A stretch of DNA of 8,448 bases from Kiritimatiellia bacterium (GTDB taxonomy: Bacteria > Verrucomicrobiota > Kiritimatiellia > RFP12 > UBA1067). The notes beneath the pieces were generated by a model, which made no database searches, was not told where the DNA came from, and worked only from the letters and a program-made list of their open reading frames with translations. The first letter of the stretch is position 1; every line of letters begins with the position of its first letter. Both the position numbers and the translations under genes were made by a program. The DNA is taken from contig JAKSOY010000193.1 of NCBI GenBank assembly GCA_024405255.1, positions 1 to 8,448 of the forward strand, written 5' to 3'. Below are positions 1 to 7,688 of the stretch, one piece after another.

Positions 1-140
1 ACATTGTCTTTACGTTCGGGGGTGGAAGAGGGAGTCCCTCGCGCACGAAGTCGATGGGCGCCCCGGATCAGTTCCCGAACTATGTCTTGCCCCAACAGAT
101 GCGGCCTTGCGGCCCTCACCGACGGAACACAAGTAGTATA
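1..140 (-). other. Possible 5' part of a leftward structured RNA or leader, class unknown
   Basis: Downstream of a leftward promoter-like site the minus strand can form two successive hairpins. The first (about 129-88) starts near the predicted transcription start and is capped by a GCAA tetraloop closed by GGCC/GGCC (plus strand 104-115). Its lower stem is imperfect, with G-U pairs and a U bulge. The second pairs GTTCGGG (14-20) with CCCGAAC (74-80), and ACAT (1-4) with ATGT (82-85) beyond an internal loop. Inside it, GAGGG (28-32) pairs with CCCTC (36-40). No minus-strand start codon with a ribosome binding site is visible; the only opening is a GTG at 46-44 running off the edge. I compared it by eye with RNase P, tmRNA, SRP and 6S RNA and recognised none of their conserved cores. 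It could be a small RNA, a long regulatory leader or chance pairing in GC-rich DNA. Confidence 0.3.
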
Positions 141-163
141 TCAAAAAACCGCCACGATTTCAC
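135..163 (-). promoter_or_regulatory. Leftward sigma70-type promoter, divergent from hrpA
   Basis: On the minus strand, GTGAAA (plus 163-158) and TATACT (plus 140-135) are separated by 17 bp, predicting a start near 128. The -10 lies in TTTTTTGATATACT, close to the rpsP (TGATATACT) and hisG (TTGATATAAT) promoters in this window, which supports it. The -35 matches the consensus at only four of six positions, so it is weaker than the others. Confidence 0.45.
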
Positions 164-176
164 GCAGCGATTTCAT

Positions 177-205
177 TTGATGAGAATGGGCGATTATGCT
201 ATTAT
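177..205 (+). promoter_or_regulatory. hrpA promoter, sigma70-type with extended -10
   Basis: TTGATG (177-182), a 17-bp spacer and TATTAT (200-205) form a near-consensus promoter. A TG one base before the -10 (197-198) makes it an extended -10 type. Transcription would start near 212, about 25 nt before the ATG at 237. This position rules out the upstream in-frame ATG at 54 as the start for transcripts from this promoter. Confidence 0.75.
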
Positions 206-236
206 TAGCGCCTTTTCTGTCTGTGCTGAGCCCACT

Positions 237-3200
237 ATGTCGACATCCGTTCCACATCCCGACGCCGAAGTTGCGGCGATCGACTACGCCTACCCGCCCG
301 AACTGCCCGTGACGGCCCACCGCGACGAAATCCTCGCCGCACTCGCCCGTCACCCGGTTGTCATCGTCTGCGGCGATACCGGCAGCGGCAAGACGACCCA
401 GCTGCCGAAAATGGCGCTGGAGGCCCTCGGCGCGTACGGACGTGTCGCCTGCACCCAGCCCCGCCGTCTCGCCGCCGTCACGATGGCCGCCCGCGTGGCC
501 CACGAACTGAAGAGCGAAGTCGGCGCCCTTGTCGGCTACCAGCACCGCTTCGCCCGCCAGGTTTCGCGCGAAACCCGCATCAAGTTCATGACGGACGGCG
601 TCCTGCTCGCCGAAACGCGGACGGACCCCCTTCTGCGCGCCTACGACGTGATCATCGTCGACGAGGCCCACGAACGATCCCTCAATGTGGACTTCCTGCT
701 CGGCATCCTCACCCGCATCCTGCGCCGCCGCCGCAACCTCAAGGTGATCGTCTCGTCCGCCACGCTCGATGTCGCCCACTTTTCGGACTTCTTCGGCCAC
801 GCACCCGTCATCTCCGTGCCGGGACGCCTCTTCCCGATCGACATCCAATACCGCCCGCCCCGCGAGGACGACGAACTGGACCTCCCGCGCGACGTCGCCG
901 CCGCCGTTGCCACCCTGCCCCCCAAGGACGACATCCTCGTCTTCCTTCCGGGTGAACGCGACATCCGCGAAACGGCCGACGCCTTGTCGCGTCTCCGCAC
1001 GAACGACGAGATCATCCCCCTGCTTGCCTCCCTCCCGGCCGCAGAACAGCAGCGCGCCTTCCGCCTTTCCGCCCGGCGCCGCATCATCCTCGCCACCAAC
1101 GTGGCCGAAACATCCGTCACCATCCCAGGCATCCGCTGCGTCATCGATTCGGGACTCGCCCGCATCTCGCGCTACATCCACCGCACGCAGGTCCAGCGCC
1201 TGCAGATCGAACCCGTCTCCCAGGCGTCGGCCCGCCAGCGCGCCGGTCGTTGCGGACGCCTCGGTCCCGGCATCTGCATCCGCCTCTATTCCGAAGAGGA
1301 CTTCAACACCCGCGACGCCTACACGCCGCCGGAGGTCCTGCGCGCTTCGCTCGCCGGCGTCATTCTGACGATGCTCGACCTGCGTCTCGGCGACGTCGAA
1401 CGCTTCCCGTTCCTGGACCCTCCCCGTCCCGCCATGATCCACGAGGGCCTGCGCGAACTGCTCGAACTCGGCGCCATCGCCCATCTGCGCATCAACAGCG
1501 CCGCGCGCGATCCGCACGATCCGGACCGTCCGCCCGAGACCGAGACGCGTGTCGTTCTCACCGAGATCGGACGCAAACTCGCCCGCATCCCCATCGAGCC
1601 GCGTCTCGCACGCATGCTCCTCGCCGCCTCGGACAACGCCATTCTCCCCACGACCCTCCCGCTCGTCGCCGCCCTCGCGTGCGACGACCCGCGGCGCCGT
1701 CCCGTCGACGCGCGCGAACAGGCCGCCCAGGCCCACGCTCCGTTCCGCGTCCCCGGCTCCGACTTTCTCGGCACGCTGAAGCTCTGGACCTGGTGGCAGA
1801 CGCAAACAGCCGAACTTTCCCAGGCGAAAGCACGCGCCCTCGCCAAGCGCACCTATCTGTCCTATCCGAAGATGCGCGAGTGGCGCGACCTCGTGCGCCA
1901 GCTGACGGACCTGTCGAAGCAGCTGCGCCTCTCGTTCTCGGAAACGGTCGGCGCCAAGCAAGACGACACCTCGGCCCGTCTCCACAAGTCGCTTCTGACG
2001 GGCCTTCTCGGGCGCATCGGACGCTTCGACCCCGAGGAACGCAACTACCGCGGCGCCCACGGACTCCGCTTCTTCCTGCACCCGGGCTCGGTTCTGACGA
2101 AAAAGGACAAGCGCGCGTCCACGCCGACTCAGCCGCGTCCCGTCAACGCCCATGCGCCGAAACCGCAGGCCGCCACCGCCTACCCGCCCTGGGTGATGGC
2201 GGGTGAACTCGTCGATACGGCCCGCCTTTTCGCCCGTCAGGCCGCCACGCTCGATCCCGCCTGGATCGAACCCGTCGCCGGTCCCCTCTGCAAGCACAGC
2301 TACCACTCGCCCGAATGGGATCCGCAAAACGGCTTCGTGCGCGCGACCGAGCAGGTGGTGCTCTACGGACTCGTCATCGTCCCCGCCCGCCGCTGCGACT
2401 TCAGCCGCGTGAACCTGCCGCTCGCACGCGAGATCTTCATTCGCCACGCGCTCGTGCTGGGCGACTTGCCGCATCCGCCGCCCGAAGTGCGCGCGAACGA
2501 GGCGCTGCTCGACGCCCTTCGCCGCCGCGCTGAAAAGGCGCGTCGCCCCGAACTCTTCGACGCCGAACGCCTCATCGCGTACTTCGCCTCGGTGCTGCCG
2601 CCCGAGGTCGCTTCCGCACCCGCCTTGCGCAAGTGGCTCGCCCGAACGGACAACGCCACACGCGCACGCTTCCGGCTGAAGAAGTCCGACTGGTGGCTCG
2701 AAGCCGATCTGAACGAGACGGACTTTCCGGACGCGATCCGCGTCGGCGGCGTGAAGATGTCGCTTTCCTATCTCAACACGCCCGACGATCCCGAGACGGA
2801 CGGCATCACCTGCACGGTCCGCAAATCCGACGCCGCCGCCCTGCGCCTCTGGCGCGCGGATTGGCTCGTGCCGGGCGCCCTGCCCGAGAAGCTCGCCTAT
2901 TTGATTTCGACCCTGCCATCGGCCCAGCGGCGCGTGCTCACGCCGATCAGCGACACGGTGAGCGGACTCCTCGCCCACCTGAAGCCCGGGTCCGAACCGC
3001 TTGTGGACGCCGTACGCCATACGATCTACGAGCAATGGGGCTTCGTCATCCCGGCCGAAGCGTGGCAGACGCTCGACCTGCCGCCGCATCTGCGCGTGCG
3101 CTTCTGCATCCGCGACGACGCGAATGGACGCATCCTCGCCTGTTCGCGCGATCTCGATGCGGCGCTCACGGCAGCCGGCATCTCCACGACAGCCGCCCAC

Positions 3201-4094
3201 GCGCATCCGCGCGCCGTCGTGCGCGTCACCGAGGACGCAAGCGACTTCTGGCCCTTCGGTACATTGCCGGAAAAGACGACCGACGCACGTGCCGGCTGGG
3301 CGCTGGAACACTTCCCGGCCCTTCACGACGACGGACCCGACAAAGGCGTGTCGCTACAGCTGTCGGCCGATGCCGAAACCGCCGCCGCCGTCCATGCCGC
3401 CGGCGTGACGCGGCTCTGCCTGTTCGCCCTCGGAGAACGGGCGCGCATCCCCTTCCGCCGCAAGTCGCTGCCGTTCGGCGCCCAGCTCTATCTCAAGTCG
3501 CTCAACTATGCCGACGAGCAAATCGCAAAGGACATCCTCGCCGGCGCCGCGCGCGAAGCGTTCGTCCGCAACCAGCCGCCGATCCGCGACGCCGCCACCT
3601 TCGACCAGCGCCTCAGGCTCAAACGCAACGCCCTCGTCGAGACGCAGATGGAAATGGCGAAGATCCTCGGCGAAGCCTATGCGTGCGCGGCGGAAATCGA
3701 CAGCGCACTCGACGAGCTGAACGAGACGACCGCCGGCGCGATTCGCACGCAGCTCGCGTGGCTGCTCTATCCGGGCTTTCCGAAGAACGTGCCGCTCGCG
3801 CGTCTACGCCACTACGCCCGCTACCTCAAGGGTGCGGCACGGCGGGTCGAACGCGCGCGCACAAACCCCGCCGGCGATGCAACCAAAGAGGCGCTCTTCG
3901 CCCCCTACTGGATTCTCTATACGGACGCCGTACAAGGCAAGTCGTCCGTCAAGTTCGCACCAAAACCCCTCGCCGAATTCCGCTGGATGCTCGAAGAGTA
4001 CCGCGTCTCGCTCTTCGCCCAGGAACTCCACACGCCCGAACCCATCAGTCCCAAACGCCTCGACGCCAAACTCGCCGAAGCCGCAATCGACTGA
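237..4094 (+). CDS. hrpA: ATP-dependent DEAH-box RNA helicase HrpA
   Basis: A cytoplasmic 3'-5' RNA helicase that uses NTP hydrolysis to remodel RNA; in other bacteria HrpA is linked to mRNA processing and rescue of stalled or collided ribosomes. Numbered from the ATG at 237 (1285 aa, against about 1300 in E. coli), the helicase motifs run in order: Walker A GDTGSGKT at 46-53, motif Ia TQPRR at about 73, DEAH at 142-145, SAT at 174-176, NVAETSVTIPGI at about 288-299 and QRAGRCGR at 334-341. A helicase-associated ratchet domain follows at about 365-480, then an OB-fold with the typical HPGSVL element. A long C-terminal DUF3418-type region (roughly 700-1285) separates HrpA from shorter DEAH helicases. 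The frame is open back to 54, but the 61 extra residues have unlike composition and lie upstream of the promoter. No strong Shine-Dalgarno precedes 237. The gene is monocistronic and faces a minus-strand unit at its 3' end. Confidence 0.95.
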   Translation: MSTSVPHPDAEVAAIDYAYPPELPVTAHRDEILAALARHPVVIVCGDTGSGKTTQLPKMALEALGAYGRVACTQPRRLAAVTMAARVAHELKSEVGALVGYQHRFARQVSRETRIKFMTDGVLLAETRTDPLLRAYDVIIVDEAHERSLNVDFLLGILTRILRRRRNLKVIVSSATLDVAHFSDFFGHAPVISVPGRLFPIDIQYRPPREDDELDLPRDVAAAVATLPPKDDILVFLPGERDIRETADALSRLRTNDEIIPLLASLPAAEQQRAFRLSARRRIILATNVAETSVTIPGIRCVIDSGLARISRYIHRTQVQRLQIEPVSQASARQRAGRCGRLGPGICIRLYSEEDFNTRDAYTPPEVLRASLAGVILTMLDLRLGDVERFPFLDPPRPAMIHEGLRELLELGAIAHLRINSAARDPHDPDRPPETETRVVLTEIGRKLARIPIEPRLARMLLAASDNAILPTTLPLVAALACDDPRRRPVDAREQAAQAHAPFRVPGSDFLGTLKLWTWWQTQTAELSQAKARALAKRTYLSYPKMREWRDLVRQLTDLSKQLRLSFSETVGAKQDDTSARLHKSLLTGLLGRIGRFDPEERNYRGAHGLRFFLHPGSVLTKKDKRASTPTQPRPVNAHAPKPQAATAYPPWVMAGELVDTARLFARQAATLDPAWIEPVAGPLCKHSYHSPEWDPQNGFVRATEQVVLYGLVIVPARRCDFSRVNLPLAREIFIRHALVLGDLPHPPPEVRANEALLDALRRRAEKARRPELFDAERLIAYFASVLPPEVASAPALRKWLARTDNATRARFRLKKSDWWLEADLNETDFPDAIRVGGVKMSLSYLNTPDDPETDGITCTVRKSDAAALRLWRADWLVPGALPEKLAYLISTLPSAQRRVLTPISDTVSGLLAHLKPGSEPLVDAVRHTIYEQWGFVIPAEAWQTLDLPPHLRVRFCIRDDANGRILACSRDLDAALTAAGISTTAAHAHPRAVVRVTEDASDFWPFGTLPEKTTDARAGWALEHFPALHDDGPDKGVSLQLSADAETAAAVHAAGVTRLCLFALGERARIPFRRKSLPFGAQLYLKSLNYADEQIAKDILAGAAREAFVRNQPPIRDAATFDQRLRLKRNALVETQMEMAKILGEAYACAAEIDSALDELNETTAGAIRTQLAWLLYPGFPKNVPLARLRHYARYLKGAARRVERARTNPAGDATKEALFAPYWILYTDAVQGKSSVKFAPKPLAEFRWMLEEYRVSLFAQELHTPEPISPKRLDAKLAEAAID

Positions 4095-4097
4095 CCG

Positions 4098-4135
4098 ATA
4101 AAAACAAAGGCCCCGAACCTTGCGGTTCGAGACCT
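4098..4135 (-). terminator. Intrinsic terminator of the hisG transcription unit
   Basis: On the minus strand, AGGTCTCGAACC (plus 4135-4124) pairs over 12 bp, with two G-U wobbles, to GGTTCGGGGCCT (plus 4119-4108). It encloses a GCAA tetraloop and is followed by TTGTTTTTATC. This is a complete rho-independent terminator about 20 nt past the stop of the 29-aa gene. The U-tract ends four bases from the hrpA stop codon, so the two converging genes are tightly packed. On the plus strand the hairpin lacks a T-run, so it probably does not end hrpA transcripts. Confidence 0.85.
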
Positions 4136-4156
4136 CTCGCAAAAGCCGCGATGGGC

Positions 4157-4246
4157 TTATTTGCTCTTATGACGCATCGCCTTCATACGCTTGTCGTATT
4201 TATGCTTCGACATTTTTTTCCGGCGTTTTTTCTTGATGGAACCCAT
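4157..4246 (-). CDS. 29-aa basic AURKAIP1/COX24-domain protein, bS22-like ribosomal protein
   Basis: A 29-residue protein beginning MGSIKKKRRKKMSKHKY and ending MRHKSK, about half Lys plus Arg. It matches the AURKAIP1/COX24 family of tiny bacterial proteins that open MGS(V/I)xKKRRKRM and continue with SKxKxxK. Family members include mycobacterial bS22, which sits on the small ribosomal subunit, and the domain also occurs at the C-terminus of mitochondrial ribosomal proteins. A perfect AGGAGG lies six bases before the ATG (plus 4253-4258), the strongest ribosome binding site in the window along with that of rplS. It is the second gene of the hisG unit, 74 nt after the hisG stop, with a terminator 20 nt downstream and no clear promoter of its own. 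Ribosome binding is inferred from family membership. The gene is shorter than common annotation cutoffs. Confidence 0.87.
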   Translation of the reverse strand: MGSIKKKRRKKMSKHKYDKRMKAMRHKSK

Positions 4247-4294
4247 CGTGGACCTCCTTTTGAGATTTGAGTTCGCCGTTCTCGGTTCACACCT

Positions 4295-4322
4295 TGAACT
4301 TTGAACCGTGAACTTTGAACTT
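4295..4322. repeat. Heptanucleotide tandem repeat, unit TGAACTT, four copies
   Basis: Four head-to-tail 7-mers read TGAACTT, TGAACCG, TGAACTT, TGAACTT on the plus strand (AAGTTCA on the transcribed strand). Two bases of the last unit lie in the hisG stop codon. The array fills the first part of the 74-nt gap between hisG and the 29-aa gene. One unit carries two changes. GGTTCAC at 4284-4290 is complementary to the GTGAACC-type units, so a small hairpin is possible. Confidence 0.85.
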
Positions 4323-5190
4323 AGAAAATGATCTTGTTGAGCGGCAATTCAATGATACCCGTTGCACCCGCAGCCTTGAGCACCGGCACGAGGTCGCGCA
4401 CCTGGCGCTCCTCGACCACGCTCTCCACCGCAAACCAGCCTTCGTCATTCAGCTTGTTGACCGTCGGCGCGTGAAGAGCCGGCAGCGCCGCCACGATCTT
4501 CTCGAGCTTCTTCGCCGGCGCGTTGAGCTTGAGCAGCACGCGCTTCTGCGCTTCGAGCGCCGCAAGAAGCAGCATCTTCAGCTGTTCGATCTTCGCCTTC
4601 TTCTCCTTGTTCTTCATCGCCTTCTTGTTGGCGATCAGACGCGTGGTCGACGTGAGAATCGTATCGACGATGCGCAGGTTGTTCGCACGCAGCGAACTGC
4701 CCGTCTCCGTGAGGTCGACGATCGCATCCACGAGCTCCGGCGCCTTGACTTCCGTCGCGCCCCAGCTGAACTCCACATCGGCCTTCACACCGTTCTTCTT
4801 GAGATAGCGCTTGACGATGCCCAGCGCTTCCGTCGAAATCCGCTTGCCCTGAAGGTCCTTGACCGTCTTCACCTTCGAGTCGTTCGGCACCGCGAGCACC
4901 CAGCGCACCGGATTCGAGGTCGCCTTCGAATAGCTGAGCTCGCACACGTCCTCAACGTTGGACCCGTTCTCGTACACCCAGTCCCATCCGCAGATACCGG
5001 CATCCAGAAGCCCGAGCTCGACATAGCGGCTCATTTCCTGCGGGCGCAGCAAACGACACTTGATCTCCTCGTCATCGATCGAAGGATAATACGAACGAGA
5101 CGAGCACGAAACATTGAACCCCGCGCGCTTGAACAGCGCGAAGGTCGATTCCTGAAGACTGCCCTTCGGCAGGCCGAGAACAATTGCCAT
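4321..5190 (-). CDS. hisG: ATP phosphoribosyltransferase HisG, long form
   Basis: Catalyses the first, committed step of histidine biosynthesis, condensing ATP with PRPP to phosphoribosyl-ATP in the cytoplasm. At 289 aa it is the long, HisZ-independent form (E. coli 299 aa). The N-terminus MAIVLGLPKGSLQE is typical of the family. The periplasmic-binding-protein-like catalytic domains span about 1-210, and the PRPP-binding signature sits at 154-171 (VDAIVDLTETGSSLRANN). The C-terminal 75-80 residues (from about 212, with HAPTVNKL and ending ELPLNKIIF) form the ACT-like domain that binds histidine for feedback inhibition. A Lys-rich helix at about 188-205 links catalytic and regulatory parts. 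A GGAG lies 11 nt before the ATG, a long spacing, and a near-consensus promoter lies just upstream. No other his genes and no His-codon leader peptide are visible, so it is separated from a his operon here. Confidence 0.97.
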   Translation of the reverse strand: MAIVLGLPKGSLQESTFALFKRAGFNVSCSSRSYYPSIDDEEIKCRLLRPQEMSRYVELGLLDAGICGWDWVYENGSNVEDVCELSYSKATSNPVRWVLAVPNDSKVKTVKDLQGKRISTEALGIVKRYLKKNGVKADVEFSWGATEVKAPELVDAIVDLTETGSSLRANNLRIVDTILTSTTRLIANKKAMKNKEKKAKIEQLKMLLLAALEAQKRVLLKLNAPAKKLEKIVAALPALHAPTVNKLNDEGWFAVESVVEERQVRDLVPVLKAAGATGIIELPLNKIIF

Positions 5191-5220
5191 GTTTACTTTT
5201 TCTCCGTTGGTTAAAGCCTT

Positions 5221-5249
5221 ATTATATCAAAAAGACGGACATCTGGCAA
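5221..5249 (-). promoter_or_regulatory. hisG promoter, sigma70-type near-consensus
   Basis: On the minus strand, TTGCCA (plus 5249-5244), a 17-bp spacer and a perfect TATAAT (plus 5226-5221) predict a start near 5214 and a leader of about 24 nt. A 13-bp palindrome, CAACTATCAGTTG (5247-5259), overlaps the -35 by three bases and extends upstream. It could be an operator or simply the end of the upstream gene's 3' hairpin. Confidence 0.85.
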
Positions 5250-5300
5250 CTATCAGTTGTTTGAACGCATGAATTCTTTAAAATTCGCCGAAAAACGCCG

Positions 5301-6875
5301 TCAACGAAAGAGTCCGAGCCGAAGGAGGGGCAGGATGCGCTGGGCGAGCGTCTGGTCGAGGTCGAAGAGCGCAACCCCCGCGACACCGGCCCGCCGGGCG
5401 GCATTGACCTGGTCGATCACCTGGCTCGGCGTGAGCCGGCTTTCGTTCGCCGTCACGCCAATGCCCGAAATGACATGCCGCGCCTGACGGGGCGTACGCG
5501 CCTGACGCGCGAGAAGCGCGGACAAGGCGTTCGTGTCCTCGACGTAGTTCATCGGCACGATGTAGTCCACAAGCCCCTTCACCAGCCACGCTTCCCAGTC
5601 CTGCCCCACCACGGTGACACACGAGGGATAGCGCGGCAGAACCGCCGCCGTCAGCCAGAGGCGCGGCTGCTTCTTGCGCAGACGCGTCCGTGCCGCCGCG
5701 AGAAACTGTTCGACGAACCGCGCCGCCTGCGGAGGTTTCGCCGCCTTCTCATACCATCGGACAAAATCGAGGTGGACACCGGCGAGCCCCTCTTTCGCCG
5801 CCAGCTCGTCGAGGACCGTCAGCAGGTGCCACCGCACGTCGGCATGGGACGGATCGAGATAGGGCGTGAGGCGGCCGGACGTATCTTTGAGCCGCCATCC
5901 CTTGCGTGCCAGAAGCGCGAGCCGCGCCGATGTCGCACGCGTCGTGTTGAAGCAGAGAATCCACGCATGCACCCGAATGCCCGTTCCGCGCGCGGCCGCA
6001 AGACACGCCGCCAGCTGGTCGCCCCGCGTCTGGCAGACCGAAGAAACCGGCAGCACGCGCGAGGCATAATGCGCAAAACCCGCGCCGGCGACATTGACGA
6101 AGAGGTCCGTCACGCCGTTCGCCTTCAGAAGACGGATCGTCCGAGGCCAATCCCCCGGATAGAGACCTTCGCCCGAATGGTCCCAGACGGCGTGGATTTC
6201 GCCCGCGCGCGGCTTCTGCGCAAGCGCCTTCGCGCGTTCGGCGGCACGGCGCGCCTTCTGCTTCGCCTCCCAGGTCGCCACCGCGCGCCGCCCCGGCACG
6301 CCGACATCGACGAACGCGAGCAACCGACGGATCTTCGTTTCCTCTTCGTCGTCCGACGTAAAGAAATTCGCGCTCCACCAGCCGCCGACCGCCGGCACCA
6401 CGGAAACGGGCCACGTGCGCGGTGAAGCCGTCCGCGTGCACGCCACCTTCATCAGCGCCGCAAGAGACGGCGAATAGGACTGCAGCACGGCAATTTTCCC
6501 CCCGCGCGTCCGAAAGGCATTCAACGCCGCCAGCTGGGTGGCGCTCGGCGTCTGACACGTCACGAGATAGATGAGCTTGCGTCCCGCCAGCTCACGCGCG
6601 AGCGCGCCGTCTCCTACGAGATCCGCCGTCACGCCGCCTTCGGCCAGACTGCGCTGCGTCCACTTCGCCCGCGACGCCGCATACCCGCGGTCCGCCACCG
6701 CGCACGCACTCGTCGCCTGCACCACGGCGATGGGATTCTTCGTCGGCGCTATTTTGCCCCACACGGGCCAAGCGAGAAATGAAAAGAGAAGAACGAGGAG
6801 CGCCGACAGGGCGCCACGCGACAGGCGACAGCCGACATGTCGCAGAAAACCCCTAAAAGAATGGAACACATTCTC

Positions 6876-6878
<3 letters not shown>
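5301..6878 (-). CDS. Exported GHL10-family glycosidase-like protein with N-terminal GATase-like domain
   Basis: Probably an exported enzyme acting on envelope or external glycans; the substrate is unknown. From the ATG at 6878 it is 525 aa. The frame is open up to an ATG at 6932, inside a repeat array, and that 18-residue extension is repeat-encoded. Residues about 23-40 (ALSALLVLLFSFLAWPVWG) are a hydrophobic signal segment after two or more Arg, with no lipobox Cys. Residues about 50-200 look like a glutamine-amidotransferase-type fold (LIYLVTCQTPSATQLAALN, then a GGKIAVLQ strand). A Lys/Ala/Arg-rich linker follows. The GHL10 (DUF187-like) barrel covers about 228-475, with WDHSGEGLYPGDW, RVHAWILCFN, GVHLDFVRWY and LVDYIVPMNYVED. 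These match the strand ends of FenI/YddW-type proteins. Catalytic residues are not certain. It follows trmD in the same direction and may be read from the rpsP promoter. No clear terminator follows its stop. Confidence 0.82.
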
Positions 6879-6989
<111 letters not shown>

Positions 6990-7009
<20 letters not shown>

Positions 7010-7688
7010 TTCCGCCCTTTTCCAGCAGATCGGGACGGCGCCGACTCGTCAGGTCGAACGCCTGACGGCGACGCCAGCCTTCCACTTTCGCATGGTCGCC
7101 ATTGAGAAGTATTTCCGGCACTTCCATGCCGCGATAGACGGGCGGACGCGTATACTGCGGCGCTTCCAGCAGGCCTTCGTCGCCGAAGGACTCATGCGCC
7201 GTCGCCACCGTCCCGCCGCCCAGGACGCCCGGCAGCAGCCGCACCGTCGAATCGATCATCGCCGCCACGGGAATCTCGCCGCCCGTCAGCACGAAATCGC
7301 CGATCGAGACTTCATCCGTGACGAGCCGCCGCACCCGCTCGTCGAAGCCCTCGTAGTGCCCGCACAGGAAAATCAGATGCTCGCACGCGGAAAACGCCTC
7401 CGCCGTACGCTGCGTATAGGGCGCACCGGCGGGCGTGGTGAGCACAACGCGCGCACCCGGCGTGAGACAGGTTTCGATCGCCTCGTACCACACCTCGGGT
7501 TTCATCAGCATCCCAGGGCCGCCCGAATAAGGCCGATCGTCGATCGTACGGCGCAGATCGTGCGAGAAGTCGCGCAAGTCGACCGTACGAATAAAAACCT
7601 TTCCCGCACGTGCCGCACGGGAAAGGATACTCTCACCCAGAAACCCCCGAAACATTTCAGGGAAGACGGTGATGATGTCAATCCGCAT
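6990..7688 (-). CDS. trmD: tRNA (guanine-N1-)-methyltransferase TrmD
   Basis: Uses S-adenosylmethionine to methylate N1 of G37, 3' of the anticodon, in tRNAs with G36, which prevents +1 frameshifting; essential in most bacteria. The 232-aa protein (E. coli 255) starts MRIDIITVFPEMF. It has the SGGPGMLMKPE motif (55-65), the trefoil-knot SAM site with LCGHYEGFDERV (108-119) and SIGDFVLTGGE (128-138), and the C-terminal LLEAPQYTRPPVYRGMEVP (173-191). The segment ESFGDEGLL (166-174) seems one residue longer than DSFxxGLL in E. coli-type enzymes, so the residue matching the proposed general base Asp169 is uncertain (Glu166 or Asp170). The last eight residues, GGTFSNEK, run into the heptamer array, which supplies the stop codon. 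The ATG overlaps the rplS stop by one base (TAATG), implying translational coupling. Confidence 0.97.

Noticed and set aside
1..180. Plus-strand frame open from the left edge to a TGA at 178-180, a possible 3' end of an upstream gene
   Set aside because: The 59 residues show no recognisable motif, and the region contains divergent promoters and inverted repeats, so coding is unlikely.
54..236. Upstream in-frame start for hrpA at 54
   Set aside because: The 61 extra residues do not resemble HrpA N-termini, and a strong promoter lies inside them with its start near 212.
141..3326. 1061-codon open frame on the minus strand opposite hrpA
   Set aside because: It is antisense to a clear HrpA. The protein is Gly/Arg/Asp/Glu-rich, low in complexity and without recognisable motifs, as expected from the third-position GC bias of hrpA.
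4143..4158. AAGCC/GGCTT hairpin as a terminator for hrpA
   Set aside because: Only five base pairs, no proper T-run on the plus strand, and it overlaps the last codons of the minus-strand mini-gene.
2633..4270. 545-codon plus-strand frame overlapping hrpA and running past its stop
   Set aside because: Arg/Pro/Ala-rich out-of-frame shadow of hrpA with no domain. Its extra 3' part is antisense to the 29-aa gene.
4315..5214. 299-codon plus-strand frame opposite hisG
   Set aside because: Antisense shadow of hisG, rich in Arg, Leu and His, with no motif or ribosome binding site.
5271..5286. GAATT/AATTC hairpin as terminator of the GHL10 gene
   Set aside because: Five A/T-rich pairs without a following U-tract. 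Too weak to call.
5475..6425. 316-codon plus-strand frame opposite the GHL10 gene
   Set aside because: Arg-rich antisense shadow with no family resemblance.
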